Shown here one piece after another: positions 1-9,057 of a stretch of DNA of 64,000 nucleotides (positions are counted from its first letter, which is position 1; each line of letters starts with the position of its first letter). The notes under the pieces were generated by a model. It was not told the DNA's origin, searched no databases, and was given only the letters and a program-made list of their open reading frames with translations. The translations under genes and the position numbers were made by a program. Origin of the DNA: CAYSCS01 sp964429695 (GTDB taxonomy: Bacteria; Acidobacteriota; Aminicenantia; Aminicenantales; Aminicenantaceae); contig CAYSCS010000101.1 of the NCBI GenBank assembly GCA_964429695.1, positions 1 through 64,000 of the forward strand. The letters run 5' to 3'.

Positions 1-197
1 CACGGAGAGAAGAATGGTCCACAAGACCTAAAGAAAGAGAAAGGAGAAGAGAATAGAAAAAAGTCCTTGCATCATATCATCATAGAAGAAGATTTGGTTT
101 TCGGCTGCAGTGGCCAACTGAGCCTCTTTCTGACAATTTACCCCTCCTACCATCATAGGGTTGTATAAATCTCGGCTTGAAGAGATCTCAACTGAAG

Positions 198-219
198 TTA
201 AGGAGGTCTCTGAAAAAGT
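198..219 (+). repeat. Left terminal inverted repeat of the IS1182-like element
   Basis: This pairs with 1939-1962 in inverted orientation, with one 2-base length difference. It lies about 110 bases beyond the transposase stop, as expected for an IS end. Confidence 0.65.
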
Positions 220-331
220 AAGCTGTTTTTGCAGATTTTCTATACAGAACATAACTCTTTGTCAACTTTTAAGATTTATTCTTTCCTATTTCTTCCATTT
301 CTTTAACCAGCCTCCACCAAGTCGATGCATT

Positions 332-1627
332 TTATGCTCCCATTGCTCTAGGAGCGAACTCTTTCTCCTCTAAAAACCGGAGCAATCTCTTTATGTTCAT
401 AACTAAAAATGTCATCAAAACCTGAATCTTTACTTCCTTTTTGCCCCGATATCGAGCCCTATCCATCCCATGCCATTTCTTCGCCTCGCCAATCTTTCGC
501 TCAATCATCTTGCCCCAACTTAAAGCTTCCCGCCTCTTCTCATCATCATCCCGGATTTTATGCTTGGAGTTATCACTTACCCAAACTGTCATTCGCTCCT
601 GGTTCTTCCGAACACATTTTTTAAAATGTGAACAGGCCCTACAATCAAAGGCCGAAAAATAATAAAGGGTGCCCCTTTCTTGAGCCAATTTCCAATGCTT
701 CTCTTTCCCCGAGCACAGAGAACATAGTCCTCATCATGATTATAGGAAAATTTCGCCATCCACTTCCGCTCTTATTCCCTTCTCCACTTCCTTTCACAAT
801 CTCACTCTCATCCTCCACCACATGGGCTTTATATCCAGAAAACATCCCCTTTACACTTTCTCCCATGTCGAGCATCAAAGTCAATGAAGCTTACTACCTT
901 CTCTTTTCCCTCCCCAGGTTCCAAAATGGCCTCCAGGGCTTCCACTTTCTCTTCAACCTCAGGGCCATATCTGCCCCTAACTTCAGAAATGAAGCAATAA
1001 GTCATCTTTACTTCCTCTACAAGCTCCTCCCCTGTAGGTTTTTGCGATAACTTCTCATGAGAGAGAGCTGTAGGGAGTCTCCAATCCCTTCCCAGCTTCC
1101 CCATCAACTTTCCCTATCTCCCTCAGGATGACTCCTCTGCCTTGTCTCAAAATATTCATTGTATTAGGAATCGCCACATCCGCCACACTCGCTGTGGCAT
1201 CAACGATCTTATATCGCTCCTTAAGCAATCCCTGCTCTTTGGCCCTCTCTACAATCCTCGAAAAAAGCCTCTCGAATCTCTCCTCTCCCAGCCTGCGGCG
1301 AAAAACAACAAGGGAGGTATCCTCAGGAACTTTCTCTTCAATATGTAACCCCACAAACCAGCGATAAAGAAGGTTATATTGACATTGGTTCGAAACCTCA
1401 ACATCACTCAAATTGTAATAGAACTCAAGAAAAAGCATGCGGAATAGAACCTCCGCTGGTCAGGCAGGCCTGCCAAAATCCAGACTGTAAAGGTCCTCTG
1501 TCTCTTCCTCAATAAAGGAAAAATCTATCCTCTCCCTGATCTTTACTAAAATATGATCCTCAGCTACCACGCTCCACTAAACATATTCATCAAAAAAATT
1601 CGTCTCTTTATTATCTCTTGTGAACAT
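332..1627 (-). pseudogene. Broken IS1182-family transposase
   Basis: The reading frame starts at an ATG at 1627 and carries two in-frame stops, TAG at 1579-1577 (codon 17) and TGA at 1462-1460 (codon 56). The intervening peptides read as the usual N-terminus of DUF772/IS1182 transposases, with FSFIEEETEDLYSLDFGRP followed by FRMLFLEFYYNLSDVEV. Further on, homologous stretches change frame near 1060 (join before HEKLSQKPTGEEL) and near 860 (join before KGMFSGYKAHVVEDE). The C-terminal piece at 332-688 has the cysteine-containing segment CRACSHFKKC and the terminal helix region. The middle is partly scrambled or deleted. At least four lesions make it non-functional. The ORF fragments on either strand should not be annotated as genes. 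Confidence 0.82.
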
Positions 1628-1881
1628 CTCTTGTCCTCTTCAATCGTTCTAAATTCTTTTTGGCCAAATTCCTAATCCCTTTCTTCACTCGCTCCACATC
1701 TTGAGGCGGGATATAAACAGCATGGCTCTTCCTCCCCCTCTTTCCATGTCAAATACCAATAGGGTTTGCTTTTCCCCTTATGAAGCCTCCGCTGATAAAC
1801 CTTGCTTAAATTCCCCAGCAAAATGGCATCGGAATTTCTAAGAATTCTTATTATCTTTTCCGTTTCATTTTGTTCCGCCAT
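1611..1881 (-). pseudogene. Frameshifted small IS accessory ORF (DUF6788-like)
   Basis: An ATG at 1881 opens a short basic protein with segments IIRILRNSDAILLGNLSKVY and KPYWYLTWKEGE. These resemble the small DUF6788-type proteins that often travel with transposases. The frame ends early near 1672, but the +1 frame continues the expected C-terminus (VYIPPQDVERVKKGIRNLAK) to a TAA at 1613-1611. One frameshift near 1722 therefore separates the halves. The reconstructed end overlaps the transposase start at 1627 by about 17 bases, so the two ORFs were probably translationally coupled. The family assignment is from memory of the pattern. What the protein does in transposition is not established. 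Confidence 0.6.
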
Positions 1882-1938
1882 ACCCTATATTAATGTATTT
1901 ATACATTATTTCAAGCGAAAAAATTGCTTTTTAAGGCC

Positions 1939-1962
1939 ACTTTTTCAGAGAGACCTCCTAAA
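1939..1962 (-). repeat. Right terminal inverted repeat of the IS1182-like element
   Basis: This is the partner of 198-219. It ends only about 5 bases before the -35 hexamer of the downstream regulator gene. Confidence 0.65.
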
Positions 1963-1967
1963 AAAAC

Positions 1968-2000
1968 TTGACATATAAGCTGTAAGATGTAAATTATAAT
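1968..2000 (+). promoter_or_regulatory. Promoter of the GntR gene, abutting the start codon
   Basis: TTGACA lies at 1968-1973. Two -10 candidates exist: TAAATT at 1990-1995 (spacer 16) and a perfect TATAAT at 1995-2000 (spacer 21). Either would start transcription at or within a few bases of the ATG at 2005. No Shine-Dalgarno sequence precedes that ATG. The -35 box touches the outer end of the decayed IS. Confidence 0.55.
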
Positions 2001-2004
2001 ATCA

Positions 2005-2709
2005 ATGATTCAAGAAGAAAATAAGGCTTTCCCCAGAACCCTCTCTGAAAGAATCTACAACAGTCTCAAAGAAGCAATCATCACAGGCGAAATAAAAGCC
2101 AATCAGAGAATTCAGGAGAAGGAGATTGCCTCCTCCTTTAAGGTGAGCACAACCCCTGTAAGAGAGGCAATCAGAAGACTGGCAGGGGAAGGATTGGTCA
2201 AAGTAAACAGCCACAGAGATGTTGTCGTCAGAGAAATTTCTTATAAGGAATTGATGGATATCTATAGAGTCATGGCCTGGATCGATGAGCTTTCAATCAG
2301 GCTTACCTTTGAAAGGGCAAGAGACATTACTAGAGAAGAAGTCGAGAAATTCATCCAAGAACTGGAGAAAATTGCAAATAAAGAGAATGTGGAAAAATGG
2401 CTTATTACCAATGAAAAGATGTATTTAAAAATATGTGAACTGAGTGGAAACGAATTCCTGTACCAGATCCGAATGATGATCAATGCCCAGCTGGGAAGAT
2501 ACAAGCCACTTCGTTTTTTCCTGTTTACCAGAGAAGATGTGATTGAAAAATCCATGAAGGAATTCAAGCGACTGCTTTCGGTCTTTAAGTCCAAAGATAA
2601 AAAGGCTCTCGAAAGGCTTGATTCTAGTCACTGGCTCAACTTCCTTCCCAAAGAAGCGGAATGGATTGAATACAGAAGATTGAAAGAGAACACATCTTCG
2701 GGTAGATGA
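2005..2709 (+). CDS. GntR-family transcriptional regulator (FadR/FCD subfamily)
   Basis: The 234-residue protein starts with a winged helix (about residues 12-75). It includes the pattern ERIYNSLKEAIITGEIKANQ and the recognition region VSTTPVREAIRRLAGEGLV, both typical of GntR regulators. The rest is helical and matches an FCD-type ligand-binding domain (about 80-215). FCD regulators usually sense carboxylic acids or acyl compounds and often control adjacent catabolic or transport genes. The next gene downstream on the same strand, after 107 bases, is a TonB-dependent receptor, with malonyl-CoA decarboxylase beyond it. These are plausible targets, but no operator is demonstrable. The start at 2005 is the only candidate ATG before the HTH and lacks a ribosome-binding site. 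Confidence 0.88.
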   Translation: MIQEENKAFPRTLSERIYNSLKEAIITGEIKANQRIQEKEIASSFKVSTTPVREAIRRLAGEGLVKVNSHRDVVVREISYKELMDIYRVMAWIDELSIRLTFERARDITREEVEKFIQELEKIANKENVEKWLITNEKMYLKICELSGNEFLYQIRMMINAQLGRYKPLRFFLFTREDVIEKSMKEFKRLLSVFKSKDKKALERLDSSHWLNFLPKEAEWIEYRRLKENTSSGR

Positions 2710-2816
2710 TTATAATGAAAAAAATTAAGGAGGTGAATCAAGGAGAAGGAAAGAGTAAAAAGATGAGCAGGTTTTTCACAAAATGATGTCTTAATATTAA
2801 ATCAAGGAGTAAAGGC

Positions 2817-5633
2817 ATGGGAAAAATAATTAAGTTGCTTTCCCAGATTCTATTATGTTTCCTCGTTTCAGGCAATTTGCTTGCCCAGGAAACAGGAGAA
2901 ATAAGGGGAAAAGTGATGGATGAGGAAGGGACTTCTCTTCCTGGTGTCTCGATCATTGCCACAAGCCCGAGTCTCCAGGGAAAAAGGACTGCCCTGAGTG
3001 CCAATGATGGGACCTACCGTTTCCCTCTTCTTCCCATCGGAAATTACACCCTGAGCTTCGAACTTCAGGGCTTCGCCAGACTTATCCAGGAAAACGTTGA
3101 GGTGAAGCTGGGGATGGTGACCAGCGTGGATGTGAGGATGAAGATTGCCACCCTAGAAGAGCAACTGACCATCGTCGCTGAAGCGCCACTAATTGATAAG
3201 ACAAAAGCCGACACAAGTTTTCACCTGAAAGCCAATGAATTAGCCAACGTCCCGATTCAGGGAAGAACCATTCAAGAAATAATGAACTACACTCCAGGTG
3301 TGACAGGAGTAAGACATGATACAAACTTCGGTGTCGGTGGTGGAGGAACAGATTATGGGGCCGGAAGCTTTAGAGGAGAAGGAGGAACCGGTAACAACTA
3401 CCTGGTTGATGGCCTCTCCAAGAGAGGCTCTGATGACAATAACCCCGGTGTCCAGGTGAATTATGATGCCTGGGAGGAAGTTCAAATTATAAGTGATGGC
3501 TTTTCTCCTGAATTGGGACAGGCTTATGGCGGAATCATCAACATCGTAACTAAATCAGGTGGAAATGAATTCCACGGTGAGCTCGGTAGTCTCATCTGGG
3601 ATCACAATTTAAGGGCAAAAAGAAAAGAGCAAATTGCAATTGCGGTTGAGCCAGTGACCTCTAAATACAACTTCTTTGGTAACCTCGGGGGTCCCATCCT
3701 CAGGGATAGGCTCTGGTTTTTCATCTCCGATAATCTGTGGCGTGCGGCAGAGGACATGGAAGAAGCTTCTGTGGGATGGCTTGCGATTCCAGAGGGGAAA
3801 AGAAGGGTAAACACAAACAATATCTTTGGCAAGCTCACACTGGCACCTTTCCAGAATCACACTCTCTCCTTTAGCGGCACATATGATAGTTTCCTCAATC
3901 AGTCAGGGGGTTTTGGTCTACCTGAACTTTATACAAAAACGGATTACAAAGATTATGCCTATCGTCTGAATTATAAAGGAATCCTTGGACAAAACACCCT
4001 CGTTGAGGCAGCCATAGGGAGGTCAAGCCGCGATAGGAGCACTGAGCCGTTGAGTGGCGACATGGAAAGCATTCAAATTAGCTACTCAGACATCTCTCAG
4101 AGCACAAACAATGTCTGGGCTGCCTATAAGACTATAGACCAGAGAACAGACTTCACCACCCGCTTTACCCAGTACTTCAACACAGAAAAATTCGGAAACC
4201 ATGAATTCGGAGCAGGATTCCTATATTACTACATCTACAGAAGCCAGGATGTCCTCCATACAGGCACGGCTTGGGATCTCTGGCCCGACAATTGGTGGGA
4301 TGGAGGCACTGATATGCTCTTCCTTGAGCCGGGTATTCCCTATCAAATGTATGAATACAGAAATCAACATTATTACAATAAGGGACGGGGAATAGGAGTC
4401 TATCTAAAGGACCAGATCAGCTTTGAAAAGATAACGATTATGATAGGTGTGAGGTCTGAAACTCAAAGACTCTATGACGACCAGGATAGAGTAGTCTTCG
4501 ACTGGGGACTCCTGGATTTCATCTCCCCCCGCTTTTCCCTTGCCTGGGATATCACAGGAGATGGAGTGAACGTCTTCAAGCTTGGAGTGGGAAACTTCAC
4601 CGATACCATGCTCTTTGACCTCCTTCCCTATTTCACTAGAGGCGGTGGTTCGACTTTCGTCGTTTACAGATGGATTGGGCCTCTTCCCACATACGAAACA
4701 GATGAAGCCGCCTTAAAAAACCCTGAGAACTGGGAATATGTCTGGCAGCAGGGAGGACCTGAGCTCTGGGAAGAAGGAGAGTATGCTATCAGGGTTCAGG
4801 AAGGAGTGCATCCTGACCGGATGACCAAGATAGTGGCGGAATTTGACAGGCGCCTGGGACCAAATTGGGCCTTAAAATTAAGGGGTGTCTACACTGCCCA
4901 TATTAACATGCTTGAAGACCTCGGATTCTGGGACTATGAGACCTTCTGGTATGAACTCAGAAATTGGAAGGAAAAAAGAAGAAACTATCTTGGCTTTGAG
5001 CTTGAGCTCAACGGAAGGATAGCCGAGAAGTTATTCCTCAATGGTTCTTATGTGAGGTCCGCTGCTAAGGGTTCAACTCCGGGTGCTTATGAAGTTCTTG
5101 GTGGTTACGGTGGACAAGCTTATAACACAGTCGGTATCTTCGGTGACCACTTCTCAGGTCCTGCTGACTCCGAATGGGCATGGTTCGGACCCTTGACCGT
5201 AGGAATGGGAGGCTGGGACTATGGAGATGAAGGTTGGTATGGTTACCTTCCTTATAGCTGCGATCATGTGGTCAAGTTACTAGGTACATACATGGCTCCC
5301 TACGGTTTCATCCTGAGTGCGGGTTTTGAACTTTACGCTGGCTATCACTGGTCTATCTGGGGCTTCCAGCCAGGTTATGGATGGTACTTTACCTTCCCCT
5401 ATGGCAGAGGTACAGAGAAGCTTCCCACCCACACTTATGTGGATCTTTCGATTCAGAAAGACTTTGTTCTTCTGCAAGGAATTTCCTTGGGCTTGAGAGT
5501 AAACACCACAAATCTCTTTAACTCCCAGCGCCCCGTCTCTTACTACAATGCAGAAGGTACTGACCTCTTTCGTGAGGTATATGGAAGGCAATATCCACGC
5601 TGGATTCAATTCCAGATTCTTCTTAAATTTTAA
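2817..5633 (+). CDS. TonB-dependent receptor, Oar-like, with N-terminal carboxypeptidase-regulatory-like domain
   Basis: The 938-residue outer-membrane protein opens with a signal peptide (residues 1-24, ending NLLAQ). A beta-sandwich CarboxypepD_reg-like domain follows at about 28-110 (GEIRGKVMDEEGTSLPGVSI). The plug domain at about 125-245 contains GGIINIVTKSGGNEFHGEL, a hallmark of the Oar/SusC-like receptors of Acidobacteria and Aminicenantes. The remainder is a large aromatic-rich barrel ending in phenylalanine (FQILLKF), the usual outer-membrane insertion signal. AAGGAG lies a few bases before the ATG. Such receptors import oligomers too large for porins using TonB energy. The substrate is unknown; the surrounding peptidases make peptides a reasonable guess. 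No TonB or ExbBD gene is in the window. Confidence 0.9.
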   Translation: MGKIIKLLSQILLCFLVSGNLLAQETGEIRGKVMDEEGTSLPGVSIIATSPSLQGKRTALSANDGTYRFPLLPIGNYTLSFELQGFARLIQENVEVKLGMVTSVDVRMKIATLEEQLTIVAEAPLIDKTKADTSFHLKANELANVPIQGRTIQEIMNYTPGVTGVRHDTNFGVGGGGTDYGAGSFRGEGGTGNNYLVDGLSKRGSDDNNPGVQVNYDAWEEVQIISDGFSPELGQAYGGIINIVTKSGGNEFHGELGSLIWDHNLRAKRKEQIAIAVEPVTSKYNFFGNLGGPILRDRLWFFISDNLWRAAEDMEEASVGWLAIPEGKRRVNTNNIFGKLTLAPFQNHTLSFSGTYDSFLNQSGGFGLPELYTKTDYKDYAYRLNYKGILGQNTLVEAAIGRSSRDRSTEPLSGDMESIQISYSDISQSTNNVWAAYKTIDQRTDFTTRFTQYFNTEKFGNHEFGAGFLYYYIYRSQDVLHTGTAWDLWPDNWWDGGTDMLFLEPGIPYQMYEYRNQHYYNKGRGIGVYLKDQISFEKITIMIGVRSETQRLYDDQDRVVFDWGLLDFISPRFSLAWDITGDGVNVFKLGVGNFTDTMLFDLLPYFTRGGGSTFVVYRWIGPLPTYETDEAALKNPENWEYVWQQGGPELWEEGEYAIRVQEGVHPDRMTKIVAEFDRRLGPNWALKLRGVYTAHINMLEDLGFWDYETFWYELRNWKEKRRNYLGFELELNGRIAEKLFLNGSYVRSAAKGSTPGAYEVLGGYGGQAYNTVGIFGDHFSGPADSEWAWFGPLTVGMGGWDYGDEGWYGYLPYSCDHVVKLLGTYMAPYGFILSAGFELYAGYHWSIWGFQPGYGWYFTFPYGRGTEKLPTHTYVDLSIQKDFVLLQGISLGLRVNTTNLFNSQRPVSYYNAEGTDLFREVYGRQYPRWIQFQILLKF

Positions 5634-5827
5634 CTGAAGCTAAGGCAAAATGGTAGATTAAATAAAGGAAGAAAGGGATTCAAGCGAAGAAGGAATCCTA
5701 AAAAAATAAACTATTGCTTCATTAAAGTTCATAATAAAAAAATTGTGCTCGATTCACTAAAAATAAAAAAGGGATTCTATGCAAAATTGATGCCGATAGG
5801 GTAAAATAAAATAGGTTAATTTAAAAA

Positions 5828-7222
5828 ATGGCGATTCAGGAAAAAGAAAAGACTCAAACTATAGCTGAAAATTTGAGCAAGAGTTCACTAAACAGGATTC
5901 AGACTCTCCTCGATATCCTCGTCGAGCTCGCAAATAAGGAAGATACTTCGCTAAACCTTCTTGAGAAATTCCGGACACTTTATAAGGAGATTCCTGCACA
6001 GGAAAAACCATATCTTTTCAAGTTGATTGTTTCAAATCTGGAAGTGAGGAAAAAGGATATCGAAGAAGAGCTTGCCAATCTCCTCAAGATAAATGACAGA
6101 GAGCAGCTCAAATGGACATCCCAATTGAGTTCCCTCCGACAGAAGCTTGAGTCGCCAAGAATCGAGGCCTTCAGACGTTTCATAAACCTTTCCGGAGGAC
6201 TTAAATTCCTTCTTGACCTCAGAGCAGATGTTCTTGCCCTGCAAAGATATTTTCCCGATAACCTTGGACCCTTAGATGAAGACATTGCCCACCTTTTCAA
6301 CTCCTGGTTCCAGAGGGGTTTTCTCTTTCTTCGAGAAATAACCCTTGATTCTTCCTATCGACAGATAGCCTTCTTGAAAGAACATGAGATGGTTCATCCC
6401 TTGGCAAGTCTGGAGCAAATGGGAAATCGCCTCGGTCGAGATAGACGTTGTTTCGCCCTTTACCATCGTGCCATGCCTGAAGAACCCGTGATCTTCATCG
6501 AGGTCGCCCTCACCCATGGAATCGTAACCTCGATCCACGAGATAATCCGCGATCAGTATTCAACTCACGAGCTAAAAGGAAATCCAAACACGGCGATCTT
6601 CTATTCTATCAACAACACCCAAAACGGACTGGCTGGACTGGGCCTTGGAAAGATTTTGATTTTCCAGGTGGTTGAAGCCTTAAAAAGGGATAGACCCGAA
6701 ATCAAGACCTTTGCCACTTTAAGTCCTATCCCTGGCTTTTGGGGACGCTATTTAAAACCCATTCTCGAGGGAAACGATGCCCCCTTCAGCATGAAAAGGA
6801 AGAAACTTGAGCTCATCTTTTCTGATAAAACAAGAGAAGAACTTCTCAGAAGATACACTGAGCTAAGCGGAAAAAAGCCTGAAGACTTTTTTTCAACTCT
6901 CATCTCCATCCTCTCTGATTACAAGTGGATTGAAGACCCAGCCTATTGCAGACTTCTCAAGTACCCAATGATAAACCTAACCCATTTCTACATCACTAAA
7001 GAAAAGGATAAGAGAGGACTTCCCCTCAATCCAGTAGCAAACTTCCACATGGGCAATGGAGCAAGCGTAAGTTATAGATACATAAACTTCGCTGCCAATC
7101 GCTCCGAAAGGGGGATGGAGGAGTCATGCGGGATGATGGTCAATTATCTCTATTCTAGGACATGGCTCCAGAAAATCCAGGCAACAATCAAATCCCTTCT
7201 TCCCTGGAAAAGCTCTTCTTGA
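5828..7222 (+). CDS. Malonyl-CoA decarboxylase
   Basis: The 464-residue protein matches the malonyl-CoA decarboxylase family in length and order. It has an N-terminal helical oligomerisation domain (about 1-170) and a GNAT-fold catalytic domain. Family motifs are VIFIEVALTHGI (about 220), FATLSPIPGFWGRYL with the catalytic serine at residue 299, and NPVANFHMGNGAS with the catalytic histidine at 407. SCGMMVNYLYS follows near the C-terminus. The enzyme converts malonyl-CoA to acetyl-CoA and CO2. It would remove malonyl-CoA or allow growth on malonate-derived units. No malonate transporter or malonyl-CoA synthetase is adjacent; an Oar-type receptor lies upstream and a convergent permease downstream. 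The AT-rich leader shows no clear Shine-Dalgarno sequence. Confidence 0.9.
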   Translation: MAIQEKEKTQTIAENLSKSSLNRIQTLLDILVELANKEDTSLNLLEKFRTLYKEIPAQEKPYLFKLIVSNLEVRKKDIEEELANLLKINDREQLKWTSQLSSLRQKLESPRIEAFRRFINLSGGLKFLLDLRADVLALQRYFPDNLGPLDEDIAHLFNSWFQRGFLFLREITLDSSYRQIAFLKEHEMVHPLASLEQMGNRLGRDRRCFALYHRAMPEEPVIFIEVALTHGIVTSIHEIIRDQYSTHELKGNPNTAIFYSINNTQNGLAGLGLGKILIFQVVEALKRDRPEIKTFATLSPIPGFWGRYLKPILEGNDAPFSMKRKKLELIFSDKTREELLRRYTELSGKKPEDFFSTLISILSDYKWIEDPAYCRLLKYPMINLTHFYITKEKDKRGLPLNPVANFHMGNGASVSYRYINFAANRSERGMEESCGMMVNYLYSRTWLQKIQATIKSLLPWKSSS

Positions 7223-7462
7223 GAAAAGCTCTGTGCTTATTTTGTGAGGAAGATAAAAAATCTATTTTCAAAATAAAGTCCTCTTCTTTAGATTCCTCGT
7301 TTTTAAAAAGAGATTGATATAGCTTCGATTGAGGGCTTCACTTAAGGCCCTATCTTCCACACTGGGACACCATAGAAGAGGAGATGGTGCCAAGAAATAA
7401 TAAGAAAACCAAACTCAGTCGTGGATCAGGAGAGGATAGAGTACCTTCAGAGAGGAGACGGT

Positions 7463-8902
7463 TCATTCTCGATGATCGCCTAGAATTTGATAATCCCTCT
7501 CCTCGGCGGAGATATCTCCCTTCCTCTTGCGCCACAAATGAGCGAGGATGCCGAGCACCATCCATGCTGAAAGCACAAAGTATTCAGTGGGCCACTTGAG
7601 CTGAGCAGAAGAGCCAGGAAGGAGAATGAGAAAAATCAGAATGGCAGAGATCGAAGCTCCCAGATAGAAAACAATTTTATGTTTTACCCTGTACGGTCTT
7701 TTCATCTTAGGTGCTATCTTTCTCAGACGAATGGAAGCGAGGCAGGTAATAAACCAGGCACACATCGCAGCCAAGGAAGCAACCGAGACAATGGGAAGAA
7801 GGCTCGATTTTCCGATGAAAGGGCCGCTCAAAGTAATCACGCCTGCAAATAAAATGGCATTTTTTGGGGTCTTAAACTTGGGGTGAATTGCTCCAAACCA
7901 CTTAGGTAAAAGCCCTCCCCTACCTGCAGAAAAAATCACCCGCGATGAAGCAAGGAAGGTTCCATTTAAAGAAGTGACAAGACCGAAAAAGGCAGCAACC
8001 AGGACAAGCCGAGCTACCCATTCGAACCCAAAGGCAACCCTAAAGACCTCTGCGGTAGGCATCTCAAAAGAGATGCTTTCCTTCCAGGGCATAACTAGAG
8101 CTAAATCAAAGATGACTATGACATAGAATAATGCCCCGACTAAGATGGAAATGATTATGGCTTTTCCAAGGTCTTTTGGATTTACTCTCCTGCCCGATTC
8201 TTCTGCTGCTTGGGGGATAGTATCGAAACCTGTCATAAAGAAAGGAACAATCCCCAAGACAGCGATAATAGACTCCAACCGGGCGAAGAAGGAATCATTT
8301 CTTGAAAATAGAGGCATCATATGGGAAGCCTTTCCCTTCAAGACTGCAACGAGGGTAAAAAACATAGCGCAGATAACGATGATAGAGGTCGAAATTGCCT
8401 GGAAACGAGCGCTGCTTCTTACTCCTCTGTAATTGAGGATAAGGATGAAGAGACCAATTATAACACCGGGAATGATGAAGGAGAGGCTTACAGAATATCC
8501 TCCTATAGAATAAAGAGGTCTTGATTTTATGCCAGGAAAGATATACTCCAGAAGCCAGCCTAAAGCAACGACCTCAAAGGGACAGACCATGATGTAAGCA
8601 AAGGTTAAAAACCAGGCAGTGAGAAAAGAGGCCGAAGTCCCGAATGCCCTATAGGCGAAAGCAACCTCTCCCCCAGCAACAGGAATGGCAGGTGTGAGTT
8701 CTGCATAACTCATCCCTATGGTGATAAGAATCAATCCCCCCCCTAAAAAGCCAAGCATCGCGCCAAGTGGTCCGCCCCGCTCCAGCCAATCTCCAACCAC
8801 CATGACCCAACCGATACCAATTATCGTTCCCAATCCAATACCAAGGTATTCCTTGAAAGTTATGGCCCTCTCAAGTCTCAATCTCTGGGACATATCCTTC
8901 AT
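7463..8902 (-). CDS. APC-family amino acid permease
   Basis: This is an integral membrane protein of about 479 residues with roughly 12 hydrophobic segments. The first transmembrane helix contains IGLGTIIGIGWVMVVGDWL, a glycine-rich unwound helix typical of amino acid-polyamine-organocation (APC) transporters. It is followed by the family-like stretch AIPVAGGEVAFAYRAFG. It would carry amino acids or related amines across the inner membrane; specificity cannot be read from sequence. I prefer the ATG at 8902. A TTG at 8935 would add 11 residues, and neither has a strong ribosome-binding site. It runs in the same direction as the barrel-LolA-MMPL operon upstream but is separated from it by about 150 bases, so co-transcription is uncertain. 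It converges on the malonyl-CoA decarboxylase gene. Confidence 0.86.
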   Translation of the reverse strand: MKDMSQRLRLERAITFKEYLGIGLGTIIGIGWVMVVGDWLERGGPLGAMLGFLGGGLILITIGMSYAELTPAIPVAGGEVAFAYRAFGTSASFLTAWFLTFAYIMVCPFEVVALGWLLEYIFPGIKSRPLYSIGGYSVSLSFIIPGVIIGLFILILNYRGVRSSARFQAISTSIIVICAMFFTLVAVLKGKASHMMPLFSRNDSFFARLESIIAVLGIVPFFMTGFDTIPQAAEESGRRVNPKDLGKAIIISILVGALFYVIVIFDLALVMPWKESISFEMPTAEVFRVAFGFEWVARLVLVAAFFGLVTSLNGTFLASSRVIFSAGRGGLLPKWFGAIHPKFKTPKNAILFAGVITLSGPFIGKSSLLPIVSVASLAAMCAWFITCLASIRLRKIAPKMKRPYRVKHKIVFYLGASISAILIFLILLPGSSAQLKWPTEYFVLSAWMVLGILAHLWRKRKGDISAEERDYQILGDHRE

Positions 8903-9057
8903 CGGATTTCCAAGCTTGTTCTCTTTTTGCTGCAAATCTTAACGGAGGGAAAGAAATAAGTCAAACGAACCCAGAGCCCTAACTAATCTGGGTTTTAAGA
9001 ATCTTGCTTAAGATTCTTCACTCTACTTGAAGAAGAGAATTCTCTTTGCTTTCTTTC

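Larger units (their letters stand above)
198..1963 (-). mobile_element. Decayed IS1182-like insertion sequence with inverted repeats
   Basis: About 1.77 kb. Near-matching terminal inverted repeats are visible: the plus strand at 198-219 reads AAGGAGGTCTCTGAAAAAGT at its core, and the reverse complement of 1939-1962 reads AGGAGGTCTCTCTGAAAAAG. They differ mainly by one extra TC. Between them, on the minus strand, lie a transposase pseudogene and a small accessory ORF, both broken by stops or frameshifts. The family call rests on the transposase N-terminal region and on the overall size. The exact outer ends are uncertain by a few bases, and similarity may extend outward to an AAGTT stretch on both sides. 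The element is immobile by its own means. Confidence 0.72.

Noticed and set aside
28..252. 74-residue minus-strand frame at the left edge
   Set aside because: It spans the left inverted repeat of the IS, has no recognisable family and no ribosome-binding site.
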